Part shown: positions 44,433 to 53,507 of the stretch, piece by piece
Layout of the letters: each line of letters begins with the position of its first letter
How positions within the stretch are numbered: position 1 is the stretch's first letter
Source of the DNA: Belliella baltica DSM 15883
GTDB lineage: Bacteria; Bacteroidota; Bacteroidia; Cytophagales; Cyclobacteriaceae
Direction: 5' to 3'
Length of the DNA: 64,000 bases
NCBI RefSeq assembly: GCF_000265405.1
Contig: NC_018010.1
Location: forward strand, 2,377,501-2,441,500
Notes under the pieces: model-generated
What the model was told of the DNA's origin: nothing
Database searches by the model: none
What the model saw: the letters and a program-made list of their open reading frames with translations, nothing else
Position numbers and translations under genes: made by a program

Positions 44433-45752
44433 ATGGAGAGCAAGGTTAAAGAGCAGCAGAGTATTCCTACTTCTAAGGTTCAAAGAGCCGCAAAATTCAT
44501 CAGTACAGGCGCCAAAGTAGGTGGCAATTATGTGAAGCATTATGCTAAAAAAGTAGTGAATCCTTCCATGACGAAGGATGAACTTCATAACAGCAATGCG
44601 AATGATATCTACAATTCTCTAAGTGAATTGAAAGGATCAGCTTTGAAAGTTGCGCAGATGATGTCCATGGATAAAAACATCCTTCCAAGAGCATATCAGG
44701 ACAAATTCACGATGGCGCAGTACAGTGCACCTCCTTTGTCTTATCCTTTGGTTGTAAAGACATTTCAAAAATATTTTGGTCAAACTCCAGAAGGTCTTTT
44801 TGATACATTCACTAAATCAGCTGTCAATGCAGCATCCATTGGTCAAGTTCATCAGGCCACTAAAGATGGCAAAAAACTAGCAGTAAAAATCCAATATCCT
44901 GGTGTTGCAGATTCAGTAAGTTCTGACTTGAAATTAGTGCGTCCCTTTGCATTGAGATTACTCAACATGAACGAGAAGGAACTTGATCATTATATGGAAG
45001 AAGTGGAGGAAAAGCTACTTGAGGAAACTGATTATAATTTAGAGGTACAGCGTTCTTTGGAGATTTCAGAGGCTTGTTCGCATATCGAAGGTTTGAATTT
45101 CCCAGGATATTATGAAGAGTTGAGTTCTGATAGAATCATCACCATGGATTGGATAGAAGGAAAGCATATAAAAGAATGGCTAGAAACAAATCCAACTCAG
45201 GAAGAAAAGAATAAAATTGGACAAGCACTTTGGGATTTCTATCACCATCAAGTGCACAATTTATTACAAGTACATGCCGATCCTCATCCTGGTAATTTTA
45301 TTATTCAAAATGATGGAAAGTTGGGAATTATTGATTTTGGTTGTGTGAAAGTAATCCCGGAAGATTTTTATAAAGGCTATTTCTCGCTGATCAAAAGAGA
45401 ATTGTTGATCAATGAAGAGGAATTAAATGAGATATTCTATGGATTAGAATTTATCAGCGATAAAGATACTGAAGTTGAGAAAGCATATTTCAAAGGAGTA
45501 TTCAAGGAGATGATTTCTTTACTAGGTAAACCATTTCACGTAGATACCTTTGACTTTGCTAACAATGATTATTTCGAGCAAATTTTTAAATTAGGAGATC
45601 GCATTTCTAATGATAAAATGTCCCGAAAGTCCAGACAGGCTCGTGGAAGCAGACATGGGTTGTATATTAACAGAACCTACTTTGGTATCTATAATTTACT
45701 GAATCAACTAGAGGCAAATATTACAACTACAAAACCTTCTTGGTTAGAATAG
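44433..45752 (+). CDS. ABC1/AarF/UbiB-family atypical kinase
   Basis: 439 residues from the ATG at 44433. Conserved blocks: the 'K..Q.....' N-terminal motif as 'LKGSALKVAQMMSMDKNILP', 'AASIGQVHQATKDGKKLAVKIQYPGV' (A-rich loop and Lys), 'EETDYNLEVQRS', 'VHADPHPGNFIIQNDGKLGI' and 'IDFG' (Asp metal ligands). Family members support ubiquinone synthesis or lipid homeostasis. This organism makes menaquinone, so the role is probably a lipid or quinone one that is not defined. Paired with the TetR gene. Confidence 0.92.
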   Translation: MESKVKEQQSIPTSKVQRAAKFISTGAKVGGNYVKHYAKKVVNPSMTKDELHNSNANDIYNSLSELKGSALKVAQMMSMDKNILPRAYQDKFTMAQYSAPPLSYPLVVKTFQKYFGQTPEGLFDTFTKSAVNAASIGQVHQATKDGKKLAVKIQYPGVADSVSSDLKLVRPFALRLLNMNEKELDHYMEEVEEKLLEETDYNLEVQRSLEISEACSHIEGLNFPGYYEELSSDRIITMDWIEGKHIKEWLETNPTQEEKNKIGQALWDFYHHQVHNLLQVHADPHPGNFIIQNDGKLGIIDFGCVKVIPEDFYKGYFSLIKRELLINEEELNEIFYGLEFISDKDTEVEKAYFKGVFKEMISLLGKPFHVDTFDFANNDYFEQIFKLGDRISNDKMSRKSRQARGSRHGLYINRTYFGIYNLLNQLEANITTTKPSWLE

Positions 45753-45777
45753 TTATGAATCTAACTTAATATCAAAT

Positions 45778-45811
45778 AAAGAAATGCGACCAAAATTGGT
45801 CGCATTTCTTT
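45778..45811 (+). terminator. Terminator after the ABC1 kinase gene
   Basis: AAAGAAATGCGACCAA (45778-45793) and TTGGTCGCATTTCTTT (45796-45811) form a perfect long stem followed by T-rich sequence. Confidence 0.9.
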
Positions 45812-45886
45812 ATTTTGTTATTTCTACTTTTCGAAGTTCTTAGTTTGTAGTATTGAAATACTCATTCTAGAAACAAAAGAGACTGC

Positions 45887-46549
45887 TTACTTTTCTTTCG
45901 ATTTTTTGAGTTTGATAGTATAAAATTTAGATGATTGATTTTGTCGGACTTTTATCGATTTGGTATTATAACCAATATATCTAAAGATTAATTTTACATT
46001 CTTTTTACTAAGATTATCAGGAATCCCAAGTTTAAAATCCCCATTTTTAATTGTAACAGTTCCAACCACTGATTTTTCTATAAGTATTGAGACACCTTGA
46101 AGAGGTTCTTTTGATTCGTTATCAATAACTTTACCTTGAATTAAATTTTCTGAAAATTCATTATTGAGTACCTGATATTTTACATTCAAAGAATTATTGA
46201 GATTCTGATTTCCAACATAATTTCTTTCGTTGAAAAATTGATTTTTTGCGAATACCATATTGGAATTGGTCAAAACAAAAAGTCTCATTATAATTATTAA
46301 ACCTATCGAATGTTTGTTAGGTCTTATTAAAGTATAAAATAAACTTTTACAGTGTTTGTTTATTATATCAAGAACTAATTGAACAGTCATTTTTAAGTAT
46401 TGAAGGATTTCTGTGTTTGAATAATTGGTGAAGTCAATAACTGTCGTTATGCATTTAGGACAATAACCACCATTTTCATTCACTGAAAAAGAATCCCACT
46501 TCTTATCACATGGTTTTTCTATTGAGACTTTAAATTCGTTACTGTCCAT
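45887..46549 (-). CDS. Zinc-ribbon-like protein with a CarboxypepD_reg-like domain
   Basis: 220 residues. N-terminal 'EKPCDKKWDSFSVNENGGYC' followed by 'PKCITTVIDFTNYSNTEI' is a C...C..C motif often seen in Bacteroidota exported proteins. A hydrophobic segment (about 80-102) is probably a membrane anchor. Residues 135-215 look like a carboxypeptidase-regulatory-like beta-sandwich ('IQGKVIDNESKEPLQGVSIL'), usually an N-terminal extension of TonB-dependent receptors. Function unknown. It may be a surface or envelope anchor protein. Confidence 0.65.
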   Translation of the reverse strand: MDSNEFKVSIEKPCDKKWDSFSVNENGGYCPKCITTVIDFTNYSNTEILQYLKMTVQLVLDIINKHCKSLFYTLIRPNKHSIGLIIIMRLFVLTNSNMVFAKNQFFNERNYVGNQNLNNSLNVKYQVLNNEFSENLIQGKVIDNESKEPLQGVSILIEKSVVGTVTIKNGDFKLGIPDNLSKKNVKLIFRYIGYNTKSIKVRQNQSSKFYTIKLKKSKEK

Positions 46550-46575
46550 AGTTTTATATCCTCAATCTAAAATTT

Positions 46576-46797
46576 TCACTTCTTATAACTGATCCGATAA
46601 ATACAGTTGGACATGTCATCTGACACCAACATGCTTCCGTCTGGGAGTTGGAGAACATCAACAGGTCTTCCCCAAACCTCCTGTGAGTCTTTATCTAGCC
46701 AGCCTTCGGCGAAGACTTCTTCTTTCACCACTTTATTTTGGGCATTGCAAGCTATGGAAATCATCATAGCTGCAAGTAAAAGAGCATTTTTAAGCAT
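46576..46797 (-). pseudogene. Remnant of a PQQ-dependent sugar (sorbosone) dehydrogenase-like protein
   Basis: 73 residues: a signal peptide ('MLKNALLLAAMMISIACNAQ') joined to 'EVFAEGWLDKDSQEVWGRPV' and 'DVLQLPDGSMLVSDDMSNCI', which is the C-terminal end of PQQ-dependent L-sorbosone dehydrogenase-like proteins of about 400 residues. The central beta-propeller is missing, in frame. I infer an internal deletion leaving a fragment. It could also be a real small exported protein. Confidence 0.6.
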
Positions 46798-46853
46798 CGT
46801 CATGAATTTACTTGAACTTAAATATCATCATTTTCTTTAAATTTTCCAGCATC

Positions 46854-46885
46854 TTTCTATATCAATGGGAGATTGCCTATTTTTG
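46854..46885 (+). promoter_or_regulatory. Promoter candidate for the ABC-F gene
   Basis: TTTC (46854-46857), 20 bases, TATTTTTG (46878-46885), four bases before the ATG at 46890. Matches the Bacteroidota pattern except one -33 base and predicts a leaderless or near-leaderless transcript. Confidence 0.5.
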
Positions 46886-46889
46886 CGCC

Positions 46890-48821
46890 ATGTTATCAAT
46901 TAATAATCTATCGTACTTCATCGGAGGCAGGGCTCTTTACGAAAATGCTTCTTTACATATAAAACCAAAAGACAAAATTGGACTTGTTGGCTTAAATGGA
47001 ACAGGCAAATCAACGCTGCTTAAAATCATTAATGGCGACTTTCAGCCTTCCTCAGGTGAAATTCAAAAAGCGAAAGATTGTACAATTGGATTTTTAAATC
47101 AAGATTTACTTTCTTACCAATCTGAAGAATCCATTTTAGACGTTGCTTTGGAAGCTTTTCAAGAAACTTTGCGTTTGCAGGAGGAAATAGATGCTGTCCT
47201 CAAGCAAATGGAAACGGACTATTCTGATGAAGTTATCAATAAGTTAGCAAAACTTCAGGATCAATTCGAAGCGAATGAAGGCTATACCATCAAAGCTAAA
47301 GCTGAAGAGGTTCTGGAAGGGATTGGTTTCAATACCAATGATTTACAAAGACCTTTAAAGACTTTTTCTGGAGGCTGGAGAATGCGTGTGATGTTAGCGA
47401 AACTCCTTTTGGAAAAGCCTTCATTATTGATGCTTGATGAACCTACCAACCACTTGGATTTACCTTCCATACAGTGGGTAGAAAATTACCTCAAAACCTA
47501 TGAAGGTGCAGTAATTGTTGTTTCCCACGATCAGGATTTTTTGGATAATTGTATTGAATCTACTGTGGAGGTTTCACATGGTACTTTGACTTTGTATTCT
47601 GGAAATTACTCTTTCTACAAAGAAGAGAAAAAGGAAAGAATGGAAATTCAGCAAAATGCCTATGAAAATCAACAGCAAATGATCAAGCAAACGGAGCGTT
47701 TTATTGAACGTTTCCGTGCAAAGGCAACGAAATCCAACCAAGTTCAGTCTAGGGTAAAAGCCTTGGATAGACTTGATCGAGTAAATGAAGTGGTAGATGA
47801 TAATATTTCAGTAAATTTCAAATTTAAGTTTTCTCAAAAATCGGGGAGAGATATTGTTTCTTTAGAAAACGTTTCGAAAGCCTATGGAGATTTGGTTATC
47901 CTCAAAAATACCACTGCTAGGATAGAGCGAGGCGATAAGATCGCATTGATTGGAGCAAATGGTAAGGGGAAATCAACTTTATTAAGGATTATAGATGGAA
48001 CTGAACCGATAGATGGGAAAAGAGAGCATGGATTTAATGTAATCAAGTCTTTTTATGCACAGCATCAGCTTGAAGCTCTAAATGTGAACAATGAGATTTT
48101 ACAAGAAATGTCTCAAGCAGGATCGAAAAAGACCGAGCAAGAATTGAGAAATGTCCTTGGTTGCTTTTTGTTTTCTAATGATGATGTTTTCAAAAAAATC
48201 AAAGTGTTGTCAGGCGGAGAAAAATCTAGAGTTGCCTTAGCAAAGACATTGATCTCAGAAGCGAATTTCTTACTACTCGATGAACCGACCAACCACTTGG
48301 ATATGCAATCTGTGAATATTTTGATTCAGGCTTTGGAGCAATACGAGGGGACTTTTATCACAGTATCTCACGATAGACACTTTATCAAGGGTGTTGCAAA
48401 TAAAATATGGTACATAGAAAGTCATGAAATCAAGGAATATTTAGGCAGCTATCAAGAGTATGTGGACTGGAAAGCGAAGCAAGAATTCGTAAAACCAATC
48501 GTTCCAAGTGTGGAGTCTGCGCCGAAAGTAGAAGCTCCTAAAAGAAAAGAAGTCAACCAATCTGAAGCCAATTTGATCAAAAAAGAGCTCAAGAAAAAGC
48601 AGCAAGATTTGGAACAGGTTGAAAATGACATATCAAGTCTTGAGAAAAAGAAAGCAGCTTTGGAAATAGAAATGGCTAAGCCTGAAGTTTATGCAGATGC
48701 AGAAAAGCTAGAGGCTTTGAATAAAGATTATGCAACGTTTCAAGCCAAAGAGGGAGTTTTGAATGCCCAATGGGAAAAGCTAGCTGAGGAAATTGAAAGT
48801 TTGGAAATGGAATTGAGTTAA
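46890..48821 (+). CDS. ABC-F family ATPase
   Basis: 643 residues from the ATG at 46890. Two ATP-binding domains: Walker A 'GLNGTGKST' and 'GANGKGKST', signatures 'FSGGWRMRV' and 'LSGGEKSRV', Walker B 'LLMLDEPTNHLD' and 'FLLLDEPTNHLD'. The inter-domain linker carries charged helices and the C-terminus is a coiled coil (about 570-643). There are no membrane segments. ABC-F proteins bind ribosomes to relieve stalling or confer drug resistance; Uup/EttA-like housekeeping function is likely. Confidence 0.93.
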   Translation: MLSINNLSYFIGGRALYENASLHIKPKDKIGLVGLNGTGKSTLLKIINGDFQPSSGEIQKAKDCTIGFLNQDLLSYQSEESILDVALEAFQETLRLQEEIDAVLKQMETDYSDEVINKLAKLQDQFEANEGYTIKAKAEEVLEGIGFNTNDLQRPLKTFSGGWRMRVMLAKLLLEKPSLLMLDEPTNHLDLPSIQWVENYLKTYEGAVIVVSHDQDFLDNCIESTVEVSHGTLTLYSGNYSFYKEEKKERMEIQQNAYENQQQMIKQTERFIERFRAKATKSNQVQSRVKALDRLDRVNEVVDDNISVNFKFKFSQKSGRDIVSLENVSKAYGDLVILKNTTARIERGDKIALIGANGKGKSTLLRIIDGTEPIDGKREHGFNVIKSFYAQHQLEALNVNNEILQEMSQAGSKKTEQELRNVLGCFLFSNDDVFKKIKVLSGGEKSRVALAKTLISEANFLLLDEPTNHLDMQSVNILIQALEQYEGTFITVSHDRHFIKGVANKIWYIESHEIKEYLGSYQEYVDWKAKQEFVKPIVPSVESAPKVEAPKRKEVNQSEANLIKKELKKKQQDLEQVENDISSLEKKKAALEIEMAKPEVYADAEKLEALNKDYATFQAKEGVLNAQWEKLAEEIESLEMELS

Positions 48822-48825
48822 AATT

Positions 48826-50040
48826 CTAGATTTTAGCTCTGCTTAAAGGCATGGTCATGCATCTTGGGCCTCCAAGACCTCGAGAGAGTTCTGAAGATGG
48901 AATTTCCAATACTTCAACACCAAGATTTCTCAAAGCTCTATTGGTGTGTTTATTTCTATTGTAGGAAATCACCCTTCTTGGGCCGATAGCGAAGACATTG
49001 GCACCATCAAACCATTGTTCCCGCATGGCATAATCTGGATTTCCATCAGCAGTATGAAGAATTTCCAAATAAGGAATTTCTTTTTCCAAAACAGTAAGTA
49101 AAGATACATTCAAAACCTCTCTTTTGATATGGACCTTGTCGTCTTTGATTTCTTTGAGCGTGTAGAGGGAAGTCTGCAGCACGGCATTGAGTGCGTCAGG
49201 ATAGGTCAATACAAGGTTTTCATCCAATATGGTGAATACAGTATCTAGATGCATATAATTCCTTTTTTGAGGAAGATGAACTTCATAAACGCGCTCTACA
49301 GTCCCCTCTGCCAGTAGCGCTTTGGCTACATGATAAATTGCTTTTTCATCAGTTCGTTCGGAATTCCCAATTGCAACTGCTTTTTTCGAAAGCACAATAA
49401 CATCTCCACCTTCTATGCTTGGTGGATTATCGTGTCCATTGACAGGGTAGAGTTTGTTGACATTTTCTTTGAAGTCAGGATGATTTTCAAAAATGCTTCT
49501 CAGCAAATCTGCTTCTCTCTGTCTGCCATCCATTTTCATACTTGAAAAAATAATTCCGCCTGGAGTGACAGCCATAGGGTCTCTTTGAAAATATAAGTTT
49601 GGACTTGGCGGAATTACAAATGCGTAATCCATCAATTCTCCAGTAGATAGATTGGGTATTTTTCGTTTGAGTTCGTGTACTTTCACACCTGCTGTAAGGG
49701 CAGTAGCACATTCTGCGGTAGATAATCTACCCATGATGTGCTCCGTCAAATGCGTCATTCCTGATTTTGTAAGCGCCTGACGCATCAATTGGAAAAGCAG
49801 CTTTTCATCTGATAATACCTGAATCATGAGCTCATGTAATCTAAAAACTTGAGCTCCCGTAGTTTGCTTGATCAAATCGGTGAAAAAATCATGTTCTTTC
49901 TGCATCGCATCCAAATAGGGTACATCTTCAAATAGAAGGTATTCTTTGTTGTATGGAGTTAGTCGGTCAATCTCTTTTCCTGGTCTATGCATCAATACAG
50001 CCTTCAATGTTCCGAATTCAGAGTTAAGTCTCAAGTTCAT
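48826..50040 (-). CDS. arcA: Arginine deiminase
   Basis: 404 residues of the guanidino-group-modifying superfamily. Active-site blocks are 'FQRDPMAVTPGGIIFSS', 'SIEGGDVIVLSKKAVAIGNS', 'YMHLDTVFTIL' (catalytic His) and the C-terminal 'LGGPRCMTMPLSR' with the nucleophilic Cys. It converts arginine to citrulline and ammonia. No arcB or arcC is nearby, so the classic ADI pathway is not clustered. It adds a third arginine-consuming enzyme to arginase and SpeA. Confidence 0.93.
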   Translation of the reverse strand: MNLRLNSEFGTLKAVLMHRPGKEIDRLTPYNKEYLLFEDVPYLDAMQKEHDFFTDLIKQTTGAQVFRLHELMIQVLSDEKLLFQLMRQALTKSGMTHLTEHIMGRLSTAECATALTAGVKVHELKRKIPNLSTGELMDYAFVIPPSPNLYFQRDPMAVTPGGIIFSSMKMDGRQREADLLRSIFENHPDFKENVNKLYPVNGHDNPPSIEGGDVIVLSKKAVAIGNSERTDEKAIYHVAKALLAEGTVERVYEVHLPQKRNYMHLDTVFTILDENLVLTYPDALNAVLQTSLYTLKEIKDDKVHIKREVLNVSLLTVLEKEIPYLEILHTADGNPDYAMREQWFDGANVFAIGPRRVISYNRNKHTNRALRNLGVEVLEIPSSELSRGLGGPRCMTMPLSRAKI

Positions 50041-50276
50041 GGTGTCTTTTTTTACTTATTTTCTTAAAATTACTGTAAAATTTTTAGAATATGGTTTAAT
50101 TGACAATCCATTTTTGATAAACATCTCAATATTGAAAATAGATTGTAAGAAAAAATATCACAATGAAATGAATTGTTCCATTTTTAAATTCTTCTTAACC
50201 AAATAAGTAGAATCAAATTCAAAAAGAATAGAAGTCAAAAAGTAATAGGACTAAAAGGTAAAACAAAAAATAAAAA
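50041..50276. other. AT-rich intergenic region
   Basis: About 235 bases between arcA and the lysS terminator, very A/T rich. It should contain the arcA promoter. No clear promoter pair, ORF or RNA structure was identified. Confidence 0.5.
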
Positions 50277-50300
50277 AAGCCGAATCTTCCGACCCGGCTT
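50277..50300 (-). terminator. Terminator after lysS
   Basis: On the minus strand AAGCCG (50300-50295) pairs with CGGCTT (50282-50277), with a 12-nt loop that can form inner pairs, followed by seven T. Confidence 0.7.
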
Positions 50301-50348
50301 GTTATTTTATTAAATCTAAAATTAAAGATCTTAAATCTTAAATCAACC

Positions 50349-52067
50349 TTAGGCTAACCAAGCTTCAACTTCTTCTTTGGTAGGGTTATTCGCCTCAAGC
50401 TTGAGTTTTTTTCTTCTTCCGCAGACATCATTAAAAAGCTTATTGGCGTCTTGCTCTTTCAACTGATCGATAGTATGGATATTCAAATCTCTCAATGCAG
50501 GAATCAATCCTTGTGCGATCCCTAAAGCCATAAAATCTTCATCAGATGCGATTTTTACTTTTTTCTCAGGTCGCATTTGTGGAAAGAATAAAACTTCCTG
50601 AATCGTGGTCTTATTGGTCAACATCATGGTCAATCTATCGATACCTATACCCAAACCCGAAGTAGGAGGCATACCATATTCCAAAGCTCTCAAGAAATCG
50701 TCATCCATCGCCATGGCTTCGTCGTCTCCTCTAGCCGCTAGTTTCAATTGCTCTTCAAATCGTTCTCTTTGATCTATTGGATCATTCAACTCCGTGTAAG
50801 CATTGGCGATTTCTTTTCCATTAACAAAAAGCTCAAAACGTTCAACCAAACCTTTTTTGGTTCTGTGTTTTTTCGCCAAAGGTGTCATTTCAATTGGATA
50901 ATCAGTAATATATGTTGGCTGAATGAGGTTAGCCTCTACTTTTGCTCCGAAGATTTCATCAACCAATTTGCCTTTGCCCATGCTTGGGTCAGTTTCGATA
51001 CCAAGATCTTTGCAAACTTGTTTTAATCCTGCTTCATCCATTTCAGAAACATCTATACCTGTGTATTCCAAGATGGAATCATACATGCTGATTCTTCTGT
51101 AAGGCCCTGCAAAGTTGATTTCTTTATCTCCAACAGTAACTGTCGTTGTGCCATGAATGGATTCGGTTACTTTCTCCAAAAGTTCTTCCACCATTTCCAT
51201 CATCCAAATGTAGTCTTTGTAGGCAACATAGATTTCCATGGAAGTGAATTCTGGATTGTGAGTGCGGTCCATCCCTTCATTTCTGAACATTTTCCCAAAC
51301 TCGTACACACCGTCGAATCCGCCAACAATCAACCTTTTCAAGTACAGTTCATTAGCAATCCTCAAATACAAAGGCATATCCAAGGTATTGTGATGGGTAT
51401 TGAAAGGTCTAGCTGCGGCACCACCATGAACAGCTTGTAGAATTGGAGTTTCTACTTCCAACCATCCGTGATCGTCGAAGTATCTTCTCATGTTGGAGAT
51501 GATTTTTGTTCTGGTAATGAACACCTCTTTAACTTCTGGATTGACTGTCAAATCAACATAGCGCTGTCTGTATCTCAACTCGGGATCTGTAAATCCGTCA
51601 TATACATTTCCATCTTCATCTCTTTTGACAACAGGAAGAGGTTTTACGGCTTTTGAAAGCACTTTAAGTTCAGTTACATGAAGAGAAATTTCACCTGTCT
51701 GCGTAGTGAAAATATATCCTTGAACGCCAATAAAATCACCGATTCCTAATAGTTTTTTAAAAACAGTATTATAAAGGGTCTTGTCCTCTCCTTCGCAGAT
51801 ATCGTCTCTTCTTACATAAATTTGAAGTCTGCCAGTAGAATCTTGGATTTCTGCAAAAGAAGCGGAACCCATGATACGACGACTCATCAATCGACCTGCA
51901 ATGGTGATACCCTTGTAATCAGTTTTATTATTTTCGTAATTTTTATGAATATCTGCCGCAGTCACATTGATAGGAAATGACTCTGCTGGGTATGGATTGA
52001 TTCCCAGTTTCATTAGTTCTTCCCGGTCTTTTCTACGCTCTATTTCCTGTTCGCTTAATAATTGCAT
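50349..52067 (-). CDS. lysS: Lysyl-tRNA synthetase (class II)
   Basis: 572 residues, longer than E. coli LysS because of a C-terminal extension of about 75 residues ending '[12 protein letters not shown]' that is seen in Bacteroidota. N-terminal OB-fold anticodon domain ('[21 protein letters not shown]') and class II motifs: motif 2 '[21 protein letters not shown]' and motif 3 '[19 protein letters not shown]'. Its own terminator follows. Confidence 0.95.
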   Translation of the reverse strand: MQLLSEQEIERRKDREELMKLGINPYPAESFPINVTAADIHKNYENNKTDYKGITIAGRLMSRRIMGSASFAEIQDSTGRLQIYVRRDDICEGEDKTLYNTVFKKLLGIGDFIGVQGYIFTTQTGEISLHVTELKVLSKAVKPLPVVKRDEDGNVYDGFTDPELRYRQRYVDLTVNPEVKEVFITRTKIISNMRRYFDDHGWLEVETPILQAVHGGAAARPFNTHHNTLDMPLYLRIANELYLKRLIVGGFDGVYEFGKMFRNEGMDRTHNPEFTSMEIYVAYKDYIWMMEMVEELLEKVTESIHGTTTVTVGDKEINFAGPYRRISMYDSILEYTGIDVSEMDEAGLKQVCKDLGIETDPSMGKGKLVDEIFGAKVEANLIQPTYITDYPIEMTPLAKKHRTKKGLVERFELFVNGKEIANAYTELNDPIDQRERFEEQLKLAARGDDEAMAMDDDFLRALEYGMPPTSGLGIGIDRLTMMLTNKTTIQEVLFFPQMRPEKKVKIASDEDFMALGIAQGLIPALRDLNIHTIDQLKEQDANKLFNDVCGRRKKLKLEANNPTKEEVEAWLA

Positions 52068-52130
52068 TTGTTCAATGATTTGAGATGTTGAGCGAAATTA
52101 TATGAACTGCGCTCAGTGTTGGTTTTTATT

Positions 52131-53318
52131 TTATGCTTTTATATTTCTTCTTCTTGTAATTTCTTTTTTGATCAAGTCAAATTCTCTTGAACTTTGACCT
52201 GCAACTGAGGTGTTTTCTTCAGCTCGTCTTCCTAGATAAGGCATTACTTTCTCAACTGGACCATAAGGAACGTATTTTACTACATTATATCCTGCATGAG
52301 ATAGGTTGAATGAAATATTATCACTCATTCCATAGAGCTGAGCAAAATATACGCTTTCGTCACTTGGGCTAATGTTAGCCTCTTCGATTAGCTGAGTTAA
52401 TAGGATATTACTTTTTTCATTGTGTGAACCTGCCACGAGACTGACATGACCATGATTTTCTACACAAAAGCGAAGCGCTTCATCGAAATCTCTATCTGTT
52501 GATGCTTTATCTGGCTGTATAGGGCTATTATATCCTTTGTCTTTTGCGCGATCTCTCTCTTTTTCCATGTAGGCACCACGGACGAGTTTAGCGCCAAACT
52601 TATATCCTTTGTGTGCCGCAACTGCTTGTGAAGATTTAAGTCTCTGCAACATTTCATGCATATACATTTGATAAGTATTGTAAACCACGCAATGTTCTTG
52701 ATTGTATTTTTCCATGGCTTCATATGCCATTTCATCGATGACGTCTTGAAACCAAGATTCTTCGGCATCAATCAGGATTTTGGTTTTCGCTTCAAAAGCA
52801 GCTTTACATAATTCGTCAACTCTAGCTTTCAGTTTATTAAATGATGTTTGCTCTTTTTCAGAAAGTTTTTTTCCTTCTTGAACCTTCATCATGATCTCGT
52901 AGCTACCTAATCCTGTTACTTTGAACACTGCAAAAGGAATATTTTCATCTCCAGCAGACCGCTCTATAGTTCTTAAAATCTCATTTTTGGTTGCTTCATA
53001 GCTGGCTTCATTTCCCTTACCTTCTACAGAATAATCTAAGATTGTTCTAATGCGATAAGCAGCTAATTCATCCACAGTTTTTTGGGAATCCTCAATGCTT
53101 TCTCCACCACAAAAATGCCCAAACATCGTTTTTTTCATCAAACCTTTGATGGGTGCTTTGATAGCAAATGCGAAATTCGCCATTTTTATACCCAATTTTA
53201 CAGCGGTATTGTTATTCATAGTTGCGTAAATGAGATACATTTTTCTCAATTCCGCATCCGTTTTAGAAGCAAAAGCTACTTCTAAGTTTTCCAAAGAAAT
53301 TTTCGTTTTTGTGGGCAT
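52131..53318 (-). CDS. Proline dehydrogenase
   Basis: 395 residues from the ATG at 53318. TIM-barrel FAD enzyme of the PRODH family: 'MFGHFCGGESIEDSQKTVDEL', 'ILDYSVEGKG', 'RLKSSQAVAAHKGYKFGAKLVRGAYMEKER', 'VAGSHNE' and 'YVPYGPVEKVMPYLGRRAEENTS' (the C-terminal arginine-rich substrate clamp). It oxidises proline to pyrroline-5-carboxylate. It is the monofunctional type, not a PutA fusion. A consensus promoter lies upstream and the gene is divergent from the first DAHP synthase. Confidence 0.94.
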   Translation of the reverse strand: MPTKTKISLENLEVAFASKTDAELRKMYLIYATMNNNTAVKLGIKMANFAFAIKAPIKGLMKKTMFGHFCGGESIEDSQKTVDELAAYRIRTILDYSVEGKGNEASYEATKNEILRTIERSAGDENIPFAVFKVTGLGSYEIMMKVQEGKKLSEKEQTSFNKLKARVDELCKAAFEAKTKILIDAEESWFQDVIDEMAYEAMEKYNQEHCVVYNTYQMYMHEMLQRLKSSQAVAAHKGYKFGAKLVRGAYMEKERDRAKDKGYNSPIQPDKASTDRDFDEALRFCVENHGHVSLVAGSHNEKSNILLTQLIEEANISPSDESVYFAQLYGMSDNISFNLSHAGYNVVKYVPYGPVEKVMPYLGRRAEENTSVAGQSSREFDLIKKEITRRRNIKA

Positions 53319-53336
53319 ATTCTGATGATAGAGCTG

Positions 53337-53368
53337 CAAATATACGCTATCAAACAAAGCCTTCCAAA
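53337..53368 (-). promoter_or_regulatory. Consensus Bacteroidota promoter of the proline dehydrogenase gene
   Basis: On the minus strand TTTG (53368-53365), 20 bases, TATATTTG (53344-53337). It is a full match to TTTG-N19/21-TAnnTTTG. Predicted 5' leader is about 14 bases. Confidence 0.68.
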
Positions 53369-53507
53369 CCTTATATGGTTACAAAAGCATTTGTTCAATC
53401 TATTTTTAATCTTCATGATTTTTGTCAAAATGCATGTTATTGTTTCACTTTTGATTCAATAACTTTTTACCTTAGACGATTGTTAATTTGCTAAAATATA
53501 ATCCCAT

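Noticed and set aside
53379..53497. A 39-codon Phe-rich ORF upstream of the first DAHP synthase, considered as a second leader peptide
   Set aside because: No terminator hairpin or antiterminator is present before the gene, and AT-rich DNA gives Phe-rich frames by chance.
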